NCBI RefSeq assembly: GCF_016859285.1
Contig: NC_053413.1
Location: 17,937,501 to 18,001,500 of the forward strand
Direction of reading: 5' to 3'
DNA length: 64,000 bases
From: Xiphias gladius
Lineage: Eukaryota > Chordata > Actinopteri > Istiophoriformes > Xiphiidae
Of this stretch, positions 40,234 to 50,499 are shown in pieces. A model generated the notes under the pieces. That model had not been told where the DNA came from. It was given only the letters and a program-made list of their open reading frames with translations, and did no database searches. How positions within the stretch are numbered: the first letter of the stretch is position 1; every line of letters starts with the position of its first letter. The position numbers and the translations under genes were made by a program.

Positions 40234-42321
40234 ATGAGAGAGTTCAAGAGCAAAGAATTCTGGAGAGCTGTTCTGGCCGAACTGGTTGGCATGACCCTTT
40301 TCATTTTCCTTAGCATCGCCTCTGCCATTGGGAACAAGAACAACACTAGCCCAGACCAGGAGGTGAAAGTGTCTCTGGCCTTCGGATTGGCCATTGCCAC
40401 GCTGGCCCAGAGCTTAGGCCACATCAGTGGAGCCCACCTGAATCCCGCAGTCACCCTCGGGATGCTTGCCAGCTGCCAGATCAGCGTGTTCAAGGCTGTC
40501 ATGTACATAGTGGCCCAGATGCTGGGTTCGGCCCTGGCCAGTGGCATTATGTATGGAGTGCGTCCAAATGCCAATGATGCACTGGGGCTCAACACTGTAA
40601 GTAAACCCTCTCATAATGTTGTCGCTGACCGATCATGGGATAATGTGTGATTTAAAACTGGCAGCTCTAAAACACCCCACACTGCTAAGAAAAGTGACGC
40701 ACTGCAATGTGATGCAATAGTACATATTTAAAGTTCCTAACCTTGACCTCACAGGGAAAAATGAGACTCTTGTGAGGAAGTGAGCACTGAATTGGCACTG
40801 TTTGTGTTGTTCTTTGGACAATCTGTCACTGCTTATTATTGAATAGTGATGACACATGATTAAAGCACACCACAGTGCAACAGCTTAAGGAATTTGCAAA
40901 TAAAAACATGCAGTGCCAACACTCTGACATTTCAACTCAGCTTTTACGGTAAATTTGAGGGGTTTTTTTTATTCTAAAATGCTTAATGCTACGGTTTTCT
41001 TTGACCTGTTGGTAAAGAAGTAATATCAGCTCTCTTCTCACTAAAAATCTGAAGACTGAGGAGGCATAAAGTTTTCGCACTGTGGAGAAACTGTTCTGCC
41101 CCACACAGGGTGCGCTACAGCTAAATACTAATGAATAAAAAACGATCAGGTTTTTCTACAAATGAAATACGGAAAAGCAGCGTGGTACTTCTGAGTCTCT
41201 GCCAAATTGCTGTCGGACTTCAAGGGGCGATGGCAGCGGCCGCTAAGTGGGAAGTGATGGTGATGGGAAACTGTCCATCGAACTGACACGGACTGACTAA
41301 CTCTTGTTGTTCTGGGTGCCTCTCTAACTCTCGCAGCTCAACGGCGTTACTCCCAGCCAAGGCGTGGGCATTGAGCTCCTGGCAACCTTCCAGCTGGTGC
41401 TGTGTGTCATTGCAGTCACTGATAAAAGGCGGCGTGATGTCACAGGCTCAGCGCCCTTGGCCATCGGCCTCTCGGTTTGCCTGGGACACTTGGCAGCTGT
41501 AAGTTGCACCTTACAACCAATTCCCCAAGCAGTGTAATGTTTATCTAGGATCAGGCACACTGCATTTGAGCAGTGTAAACCGGCAGCAAACATGACAGAG
41601 CTCCTGCCGTGGAAGAATTTCGTGCATTTTTATTGTTTTAGATTATACCCCTCACCCCCCGCCAGACCTTATTATGCCACCAGTTCATGTAGCTGAAGAT
41701 ATCCTCTTGATATCCTGTTGTCTCTTTGCTGTTGATCACAGATCAGCTACACAGGCTGCGGTATCAATCCTGCTCGGTCCTTTGGCCCGGCTTTGATCCT
41801 GAACAATTTTGAAAACCACTGGGTAAGTCCAAGAGGGAAGCAGACAAGCACCTTACGTGTGCCTCACATTTTTCTGTAGGCATATTGTATGTCAAGTCTA
41901 AATAATTTAAATTCCATAACAGACGGATGACTCCATTTCTTTCTTTCTTTGAGTTAATCAGTTATAGCATTCCCATTGTTTTACAATTAGCCCCGCTAGG
42001 ATATCGACAAAAGTCAAACCTTTGAACCAGCATGGTATCTTTGTGTTATTCCTGTTATTTCCTCCTGTCATAATGATGGTCTGTGCGTCACACGTGTTGA
42101 GGAATACCGACCCAGGGATTGATTGAAGTTTCTCATTGCAGGTGTACTGGGTGGGGCCAATGTGCGGTGGTGTAGCGGCAGCTCTTATCTACGATTTCCT
42201 GCTCTCCCCCAAATTTGGCGATTTCCCTGAGCGCATGAAGGTCCTGGTCAGTGGTCCAGTGGGTGACTACGATGTTAACGGAGGCAATGATGCCACAACT
42301 GTGGAGATGACGTCGAAGTAG
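40234..42321 (+). CDS. aqp1aa: Aquaporin-1aa, water channel
   Basis: Four coding exons: 40,234-40,596, 41,337-41,498, 41,742-41,822 and 42,142-42,321. All introns are GT-AG in phase 0, and the protein is 261 aa. This is the vertebrate AQP1 exon plan and usual length. The first NPA box is at residues 70-72 ([10 protein letters not shown]) and the second at 184-186 ([11 protein letters not shown]). The selectivity filter is complete: Phe50, His172, Cys181 (the mercury-sensitive position) and Arg187. Six membrane spans are expected in the plasma membrane. Sequons Asn36-Asn37-Thr38 and Asn37-Thr38-Ser39 lie in loop A, the glycosylated loop of AQP1. Loop D keeps KRRRDV. The start follows 'gccatc' and is the first ATG after the predicted transcription start. 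Family role: osmotic water flow in gut, kidney, gill and vascular cells. It heads a + strand cluster, with aqp1ab about 6.5 kb downstream. Assignment to aa rather than ab rests on gene order and sequence and is strong. Confidence 0.95.
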
Positions 42322-42718
42322 CGCTGTGCAGTCACAACCACTCAGTGTCCTTGCACATGTCTATACGCCTGTAAAAAAAAAAGTTCTTGAATTTAGTGTA
42401 GCATGTCAATGTTTTTGTGCTCTTTTTGAAATGCCAATGCGGACTGTGGTTGGGGGGGTCAGTTAGTGTCTCGTTCTAATTCACTCCTTTGTTTGACCCC
42501 GCACACAGTTGTTATCCAAGCTGACACTCAAACATACAGTATAAGTCAAGGTTGTGAACATCTTGACTGGGCAGTGTGTTGAATTTCCCATATCAGTATT
42601 CTATGTTGAGCCTTTTTTTTTTTTGTATACATATTTTTATGTGCCTCTATCATTTCTTATTTCTGATGAATAATGTGTTCTGTGTACACTCATGAAATGT
42701 CTGTCACTTTTTTAAGTA

Positions 42719-42724
42719 AATAAA
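42719..42724 (+). terminator. aqp1aa poly(A) signal
   Basis: AATAAA about 400 bases after the stop codon of aqp1aa, in an AT-rich 3' UTR. It is the first canonical signal in the sense direction. Confidence 0.75.
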
Positions 42725-42739
42725 ACACTGATTGTTAAC

Positions 42740-45735
42740 AGTTGCTAATCTGTTCTTTGCTATCTGTGGTTACAGATGTGAATTTTTTTTCTCTACGCAA
42801 TCAGCACACAAAACCCTTGAGATTATGACTATAAGTATCAACACTTGCTTACACACTGGACAAGTATTTGCTTGTTAAAAAGAGATAATATACAATTACA
42901 TTGTAGAATCTGTTTCACCAAATCAAATTACAGGAAAATATATATTGAAATTTAGCAACTTGTCAGTGTGTTTTCCAGAGTATTTCCAGGTGAAGGACCT
43001 CAGGGCAAAAATTTTCTATTGAGATGATTTTACAGAATAATTTAGAACCCACATTAGTTGATATTGTACTTTTAATGGTGCAAATTCAAATTAGCAGGTA
43101 TTCAAATAACAACATCTGGGGCCCCTGATGTTTTCTCAGCTGGTAATGCAGCCTTGGATTTATCTGATGAGAAATTAGTGTGCGGAGGTGTGCCCCCCTG
43201 AATAATAATTGAGCCAAGACATCTAACGTATTGTTTATTGGCCAACATATTTCATCTATGTTCTTTCTTGATGCCAGGATAACTGAGCAAAATAATAAGC
43301 AAAGTTGTAATCAGTAAACAGTCGTACATGGTGGATGCTATGAAAGCTTCATCCTGAACAGATGATGCCTTTACAAAGAAGAACTTACTTACTAGTACAC
43401 AGGGAATTACAGGAACAAGCCATGAATCAAATGTAAACAACAAAAGGGTCAGCCCCTTAAATTAAAAAAAAGGAAGAGAAAAAAAGAAAACGTTGTTTTG
43501 GAGCCCGGTATTAGACCCAAATGGATTGACTGGCCATTAAATACACCAGATTTTAAATATAAATATTAGAAAAGAGCGATTAATAGTTATCTGAGGTTGA
43601 TTAAATCAGTGCGTGTGCAAACACAGGAGAATGGTCCCGTAATACACAGTCCTATATCTTTAGTTAGGACACACAAACGTTGAATTTTTTTTTCCATCTA
43701 TAAGTAAAGCTCTTCAGTTATATTTGTGAATATACCTACAATTTATAGGCTCAAAATGACTGATGTGAGCCGGATTAATATAAACTTTAAATGGCAATCC
43801 TCCTCATCCAACATACACTTACAAAAACTTTAGGGTGCAGGCCAAATCCAGTGTATCTCTACAACTATATAGCATGTTTCAACTTGTGATTTTTTTAAGT
43901 TGAGAGAAAGAGAAAAAAGAGACAACATGATTAACTCTAACACACCTTGACAGTGTAAATCCTTAGCTAGTGTGAAATATTAGCCTAAATTTTGGCCCTG
44001 GTTACTCAGCTATGCTTACTATCTTCTCGTGTTTTCTTTGTAGTGCCCAGCTGTTGGTGCTGATTGATGGACCGCTTCTCCCAGTTATGTTTTCAACAGG
44101 TGAAGCATCCAGTGGCAGGTTGCCAGGCTGCTGAGAGTGTCCTTCAGCAGCCAAGAAACAGCGCATACACAAGACTTCCCTGACTCAAACTCTTTCTCCT
44201 TCTCATCTACTCCCCCATGGGTCAGCTCATGGAAGTTTGCCAGTGGAGAAGGATAGAAAAAGACTGAATAGCTTTTTGGCTTTGAGTCTGCAGCCTTCTG
44301 CTCATCCTTTGACCGAGTACGTTGGTATCAACCTTCCGTTATGTTCACACACGAGCAGAGCAGGAGTGTGGCTTCGCTGGGTCTAGGCCTACCCACTTCC
44401 TGCCTACACCCAGCCAATCAAATAGCTTTTTTTTTTTTTCTCTCTCTCTGCTTTTTTCTGCTATTTTTAAAATGGCTTCATGCGTGGTTTGCATTCCTGG
44501 TCTCTCTATCTCTGTCTATTTATGTGATATGAATACTCACCTTCATTTTGAAATTGGTCTGATGTGAAATATAAGGGAGAGCATGGGGTATCACTTCGGT
44601 ACTGATTGGACGTACAATCTGTCTATCATTTATTTACCAACAAAAATTCTTTGTATTTTAAATCATAGGTGACATGTGCTGTGATTGGCTGTTTGTTCAG
44701 TTAGCGTTGCCATCTGCCATCTACCACAGTACGGCGAGATTGCGCCAAATTGGTTGTTTTCCAGAAACGAGCTTAAGCGAGTTAGTTCTACCTAATATCA
44801 TTCACTTAAAAACAAGTAACCAACAGTTAACCTACCACTGGCTAAACAAATTGTACATTGCACATTATTTATGAAAACATTCCTACTTTCTGTTTCTAAT
44901 GTAATGTAACGTTAGTTAATACAGGGTTTTCTCCGCCAACTATGCAGAGAGTCCTCTGCCAAGAGTAAGGATACGTATCGGCTCTATTACAAGACCATGT
45001 TTTTTCAGGACTAGACAACTGCATGTGGAATCACTACCAGAGATGTTCTTTTTAAATTGAGAGAGTACCAGTGTAACTACGGTCTTTTACAGTGGTGCAA
45101 TATGGGTTGTTTTTAGCCTTAATGTCGCAAGGCTAGCAAGTGTTTTCAAGTCTTTGAGGTCGCAGGATAAACAAGCACCACACAAACCTCAAGTGAATTT
45201 TTTTTTTTCTTAAATCTTTCAAACTGTCAACTTACAAAGTATCAAAAGATAACATCAGAATCTTACATTGATTGCTGCTGGCTCATTCATATTCCTATTG
45301 GGTATTCTGACATGAGTACTAGGCATACTATAATTCACTACCAGTCGTACCACCATATCAATCTTATACATATCTAAGCTCAAAAAATTCAGGCCCATCC
45401 TGATTTTTCCAGGCTCAGTCCTTAGCCACATTCTGGATACTACTGGAGCAGAGTGTTCCCTCCAGTGAAATTTAGGAACTGCTGCACAATGGTGAGCCGA
45501 CTCTGAAAGAGCAGGCAGAAAAATGAAACCACTTGCAGGGTATGGATAGGGTACTGGGTTAAGGTTCATTTTTGCTTCAATTGTTTGCTACAGAGAGGGA
45601 CATTAGACCTTATCACGGTTTTTTGGAGGCCCAACTAGAGGCGGTTGTGTGAACAGAGTCATACTTAGGCTGCTAATGTGTGCCTTTGTTATGACATTAG
45701 GACAAAAGCGGTGGTGGATGAAGCATGGAACTGTC
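42740..45735. other. Intergenic spacer between aqp1aa and the repeat block
   Basis: No gene is supported. It contains a poly-T/CT stretch at about 44,428-44,453 and AT-rich DNA. Open frames (up to 104 codons at 45,255-45,569, minus) are unrecognised. Elements controlling aqp1aa or aqp1ab could lie here but none is evident. Confidence 0.45.
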
Positions 45736-45915
45736 CCCATTTTTATCATCTACTCTCTGGTTTTTTTTTTGTCTTTTTCATATGCCCTTCTTTTAATTTG
45801 CAATTTTATTTTTACTTTTAATTGTAAAGCACTTTGAGCTACATCTCTTGTATGAAAAGCGCTCTATAAATAAAGTTTCTTCTTCTTCTTATTATTATTA
45901 TTATTATCATTAACT
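45736..45915 (+). repeat. 3' tail of a fish LINE or SINE
   Basis: 'attgtaaagcactttgagct' followed by 'gaaaagcgctctataaataa' and then a (TTC)n(TTA)n run (45,885-45,910) is the typical 3' end shared by several fish retroposons, where the body ends in 'aaagcgctatataaat' and a short tandem tail. The 5' part is not recognisable. No coding capacity. Confidence 0.6.
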
Positions 45916-46149
45916 AATTCAGCCACCGCTCATTCAGAAGCTGGATCATGGGCGAGATCCCAAAATGTTTTAATGTTGCATTCAGACTGGCTTTAGCCCA
46001 GCGTGAAAAAATACAGCCCTCTCACTCACTTGAATGGAGCCTGTTAAGCGACACAGTGGGGGTGCCAATGCAAAGGGCTCCGGGCGAAAAACAAGCGGTA
46101 CTGCAAACGCAGCATCAGCCGGCAGTCAAACGTTTTTATCTGAAGTATT

Positions 46150-46325
46150 TCACAATTTACCTCTCACTGACCCATTCATACGCCCCTCGATGGCAGCGAG
46201 CTACCATGCAAGGTGCTGGTCTGACCATCCGGAGCAATGTGGGGTTTAGTGTCCTGCCCGAGGAAACTTTAACATGTGGATGGGAGGAGCAGGGTAATCG
46301 AACTGCCAACCCCTATGATTAGTCG
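46150..46325 (-). repeat. Probable tRNA-derived SINE-like fragment, antisense
   Basis: The phrase 'taccatgcaaggtgctggtc' and on through 'gagcaatgtggggtttagtg' and 'agggtaatcgaactgccaac' matches a dispersed fish repeat that I recall. Its reverse complement begins with a GGTTCGA-like tRNA box B followed by a body containing 'aaccccaaattgctcc'. Box B is degraded here ('gttcgatta'). The 124-codon open frame across 45,948-46,322 is fortuitous. Confidence 0.45.
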
Positions 46326-48781
46326 AGATCCTCTCCACCCCAGTGGCTGGTAGATCATGTGATTGGTGAATTTTTACCTTGCAACCTTTCCCTTTCACTG
46401 CTTATAAAGCAAAGTTGATGGGTTTGCAAAAGTGACCCACTGTCCTGCTCAGTTACTTCATCATGTGGCTTTTTAAAGGTGCTCAGTCAACCTGTATTCG
46501 TACCCATTGCCCCACCCATGATTAATCTATTGACTCCCTCACTTGTTCTCTCTTTCTTCTTGCTTCTTCTTCATCAACATCTATATAGCAGAAAGCCAAA
46601 ACTTCCCTTCATATAGACCCCAAATTATAGGGCAGGCAGTTTGATAGGATGAATGGAAGTGCCAGATTGTTCAAACATTTTTAATGGCTGTTTTGGTTTT
46701 TAGTTACGCCTACCAATGCATATATATATTCACAGATGAATCACATCTGGTCTTAGAAATAAACAATGTACAATGTTTTTAGCACTTGTATTGATTCATC
46801 TGTGTTTGCTTATGTGTTATGTCTACTGGCCCTTACAACAGATGATTTTATTGTGGGTGGCGACAGACCTTGGACAGTTCTTAAACAGATGTGATGGGGA
46901 TATAATATGTGATTAGGAGCCTTATTTAAGGAAAACCACCAAGGCTTAGTAAGAGTCTTTTCCCCAACGGTAGACCTGCCCCTGGGGCTGTAATCTCTGG
47001 ATTCAACTCAAGCTTTCGACCTACAGTAGACTCTGGATGAACTGCTAGTGATGAACTGGAAAATCCAAACTGGACCCACTGAACACCAGAAACTAATTTT
47101 TCACCATTTACGTCATCTTAAATTCATTTTTTGGATGTTTTTCTGTGGCCACACTTGCTATTTATACACCATGTTATGATTTTATGTTTTCACTTATTTT
47201 GAGCAACTGAGAGGGAAAACCTTTGAAGTTGGAAGTACCATTTTACTCCACTTGACAGACCAGTATACATATCGATTATATACTTGACCTGCTTCCATTT
47301 CTGCGTGATTAAATACTCTGCGTTCATCCTATAATCTCTTGAGTTAAGTTAAAGTCCAACTCTCATGACAGGCCGCAATAATAAATCCTCTCCGGGGCTC
47401 TTCAGAACACCTCCAACGTGATGTTATTTATGCTTCTGGAAGACTAAATTTGGGGGATGATTCATATTTTTGTCTTATTTACATCTGAAGGCCAAGCCGG
47501 GGGGGGGGGGGTATCCATGAGCATCATGAGTGAGTGAAGGTCACTCACGTAATGACATGTTCATACTGGCACAGGATCAAAGGAGGTTCTGGTGGGATCC
47601 AGAACTCTCCTCAACCAGAGACAATGCTGGAACAGTTGAAAGTCTTCCGTCTCTCTTGCCAATAAACTGGTCGGAAATAAGTCAGTTGTTTGATGAAATC
47701 AAACCACAACAAACATTTTTAGATTTTATTGGGAATTTGTATGAATCTCAGTAGAGGTGAATTTCTTTATAATTCCTTATTGCATTACAAAAATAATTCA
47801 TTGATGAGTTTGTCGTTATTTCATTATTTTATTGAGAAAGGAGTGAGACCAGCTGTGCGCTGATTTGGTGGCTGTCGTGATAATTATACTATAGCCTAAG
47901 TTCAGTTAACCAACTCATGCGGAATACAGTATTATGTGAATATAGAATATGTACAGAGTTGACGTTTGGGCGCTAGACTCTGACCTCTTGACCCCCCACA
48001 AGGGAACGCCAAGTGAACAGCAGGGAGTGGGGGGAGTGATGATTACAACGTAGACTCAGACCTGATGCTGGGGTGGAGATGCGGCTTATTAAATACTATA
48101 CGGTAGAGTAGTACAGTTTTAAAAAAGACTTTTGTTTAAAAAAAAAAAAGTAATGGGCAGTGAGTGTCCTTCAGACTTCTGATGGAGGTCCTTAACATGT
48201 GCCTGGAATTTAGCCAAATGATTGAAAATATATGCCATAATATTAAGATGCATTGCTTTTTTTTTTAAATTCCTGGATAAGTTGAAGTTTATATTTTCAT
48301 TACTATGTTAGAGCTATACTAAAAATACTAATTTATAATTTATAATTTGAATATCTGCACTAAAACCTTGATCTCTTCCTTTTTATTCTAAAAAAGCACT
48401 TACGTCATTTAACACATTGTTTTTTTGAACATTTTTCCTGATCATTCATTTAAGGCTGTGACACAGTTTTGATGTGGTCTTAAATTAGTTCTGAGTAACA
48501 GTTAAAAGCAGCACCACATCCTGTTTAACTGGAAGAGCTGTGAGCAGAGCAGGACACTCTTGAGGCAACTTCCAATGGCTGAAATGCATATCTCTCAGCT
48601 GTTTCCAATTAGGCCTGATTCCTGAAAGGCACACACTTGTTGAACACTGGTGAATGTCACTCGTGATATTTCCAGCTGGGCTGCTGGTGGAACCAAATCT
48701 CTGCTTGTGCCACAGTCGTGGTGTCTCATCCACATACTGACCCAAAATCTGTTTGGTTAGCATGAGGTTATGCAAGTAGGC
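46326..48781. promoter_or_regulatory. Upstream region of aqp1ab
   Basis: No gene is supported. A run of 12 G lies near 47,501. TGACCTCTTGACCC at 47,981-47,994 reads on the minus strand as two AGGTCA-like half sites two bases apart, a possible nuclear-receptor element about 790 bases before the aqp1ab start. No convincing TATA box is seen within 250 bases of the ATG, in contrast to aqp1aa and the third copy. Family knowledge: a sea bream aqp1ab promoter responds to progestin receptor and Sox factors. Whether that holds here cannot be judged. Confidence 0.35.
48762..48779 (+). other. Five-codon upstream open reading frame before aqp1ab
   Basis: ATG AGG TTA TGC AAG TAG (48,762-48,779) ends two bases before the main ATG at 48,782. 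It overlaps another ATG (48,770) that is in frame with the aquaporin. If the 5' UTR includes it, this uORF could lower translation or favour re-initiation. Transcript evidence is lacking. Confidence 0.4.
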
Positions 48782-49419
48782 ATGTCAGAAATTAAAATGT
48801 GGGCTTTCTGGAGGGCAGTTCTTGCCGAGTCTCTGGGAATGATCATCTTTGTCTTCATCGGCCTCTCAGCTGCAATAGGGGACAGAAATAATATGTACCC
48901 TGACCAGGAGATAAAAGTGGCTTTTGCCTTTGGTTTGGCGATTGCAACGTTAGCTCAGTGTATAGGTCACATTAGCGGCGCCCACCTGAATCCTGCCATC
49001 ACCCTGGGCCTCCTGGCCAGCTGCCAGATGAGTGTCCTCAGAGCCTTTTTCTACATAATAGCTCAGATTTTGGGAGCAGTGGTTGGTAGTGCCATCGTGT
49101 ATGGTGTTAGGCCAGAAACAACAGATTCACTTGGTGTTAACAAGGTAAGGTGGAATCCTCATGCTCACAGTTTTCCTGAATAATGTTTCCCTTTAATAAA
49201 TGACGTTTAGTACTCGGGTTGAGTGGCATTTGGGGAATTGCCTCCATCCTGATCCAGTTTTCTGTGAAAGCCACTCATTGTTTAAAGTTTTGAATTCTAA
49301 TCTCTAAGACTTCCAAATTTGCTAAGTGCTGGTGAAACATTGTCCAATTTAAATGCCAAATTTTAGCTATCACTGGTGTGTAGCTGTAATGCTTCAAAGG
49401 CAGGCAACTAAAATACTTG

Positions 49420-49457
<38 letters not shown>

Positions 49458-50290
49458 CATGCTTACTTCCAATTTAGGTTTTTCATAAAGCAGGAGTTGC
49501 AGAATGTGGAAGCAAAAGAATCACCTACCCATAACTATATATTTGCAGAGGTGAGCAAACTGAAGTGTTTTTTTCCTTTTTTCAGCTAAATGGAATCAGC
49601 CCAAGTCAAGGTTTTGTTATAGAATTCCTGCTCACCCTTCAGCTGGTCCTGTGTGTGCTTGCAGTCACTGACAACAGGCGTGATGTCAGTGGCTACGCAC
49701 CTCTGGCCATCGGACTGTCTGTAGGGTTGGGACACCTCGCTGGGGTACGTACATCAAAACATTCCTTTATTTCCCCCCCTCATTAATTTGGTAGATGGTT
49801 TCTCCATCTTGCTGTGGCCTGATACAATGGCTTTACGTAGGATAAACTGGCTGTGAATCAGGCTTGCGTGTACAGCCAGAGGGGCAATTGCTGTTTTTCC
49901 TCTGATGTTTTACAGATCCGCTACACAGGATGTGGTATCAACCCAGCTCGATCCTTTGGGCCTGCAATTATACAGGATTCTTTTGATGATCATTGGGTAT
50001 GTATTGAGGAGATGTAAATCAAATATTTTAAGTGCTGTATTCATGAGTCCTTTCTATTGGAAACAAGGACGAGCCTGTCCCGTTTTGTTTTCCAGATATA
50101 CTGGGGAGGACCAGTGAGTGCTGGTGTGGTGGCGGCTCTTCTGTATAATTACCTGCTGGCACCCAGAGACGAGCCCTTCAACGTAAAAACAAGAGTCCTG
50201 TTCTGTGGCGGCTCATCACCAGAAAATGACATTGAGGAACCAATTCTGGAGAACGCTAAAGATGTAAAATGGTCAAAGGAGCCAGTCTGA
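48782..50290 (+). CDS. aqp1ab: Aquaporin-1ab, teleost-specific water channel
   Basis: Four exons: 48,782-49,144, 49,586-49,744, 49,916-49,996 and 50,096-50,290. Introns are GT-AG in phase 0 with the same boundaries as aqp1aa, and the protein is 265 aa. NPA boxes are at residues 70-72 and 183-185, and the filter is Phe50, His171, Cys180, Arg186, so it should be water-selective. I chose the ATG at 48,782 ([10 protein letters not shown]) because it aligns with the paralogues. An in-frame ATG 12 bases upstream would add four residues. Loop D is one residue shorter (NRRDV) and the loop-A sequon is absent. The C-tail ([12 protein letters not shown], ending WSKEPV) is unlike Aqp1aa and has Ser241, Ser242 and Ser261 as possible phosphosites. 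Family knowledge: Aqp1ab reaches the oocyte membrane and drives egg hydration in marine fish with floating eggs, with the tail controlling trafficking. Some fish carry two ab-type genes, and which one this is remains open. Confidence 0.95.
49422..49453. repeat. Poly-T tract of 32 in aqp1ab intron 1
   Basis: A 32-base run of T lies 130 bases before exon 2. It is a likely length-polymorphic homopolymer. Apart from this tract the intron shows nothing notable. Confidence 0.9.
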
Positions 50291-50326
50291 GTGGAAATTA
50301 CTCCTGTATACGGCTTATTTGTATCA

Positions 50327-50332
50327 AATAAA
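50327..50332 (+). terminator. aqp1ab poly(A) signal, very short 3' UTR
   Basis: AATAAA occurs only 37 bases after the stop codon, so the predicted 3' UTR is about 60 bases. The TATA box of the next copy begins about 110 bases further on, so the two transcription units are almost back to back. Confidence 0.8.
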
Positions 50333-50410
50333 ATACTTTTTCAACACCTTCTCCATGATACTCAAACGTGTGACCTGAAATCTTGTGCAGCGCATCTTTT
50401 TCCTGGTTCA

Positions 50411-50448
50411 CCCCCCCCCCCCGCCCACAAACCTCTTCACTATAAATA
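50411..50448 (+). promoter_or_regulatory. Relict promoter of the third aqp1 copy
   Basis: A run of 12 C (50,411-50,422) runs into CCGCCCAC (50,421-50,428), followed by TATAAATA at 50,441-50,448. The ATG of the broken copy lies at 50,500, a normal distance for a short 5' UTR. The box order matches the aqp1aa promoter. Sequence suggests the promoter outlived the coding region, but its activity is unknown. Confidence 0.6.
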
Positions 50449-50499
50449 CTGAAGCAGGTGACACGCTGGTTTAACACAGCAGACACATTTGAAGCAGAG

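Noticed and set aside
40140-40595. 151-codon minus-strand open frame opposite aqp1aa exon 1
   Set aside because: It is the shadow of a real coding exon on the other strand and has no family resemblance.
39964-40650. A 228-codon open frame that could be read as one protein with a long N-terminal extension before the aquaporin
   Set aside because: The extra upstream codons run through the purine tract, GC box and TATA box, and the 3' end reads into intron 1. The real exon 1 is 40,234-40,596.
45948-46322. 124-codon open frame in the aqp1aa-aqp1ab interval
   Set aside because: Its second half lies in an antisense SINE-like repeat and the first half is unrecognised.
48770-48781. Upstream in-frame ATG as the aqp1ab start (four extra residues)
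   Set aside because: The ATG at 48,782 aligns with the starts of the paralogues. The upstream one has a poorer context and lies within the small uORF. It cannot be fully excluded.
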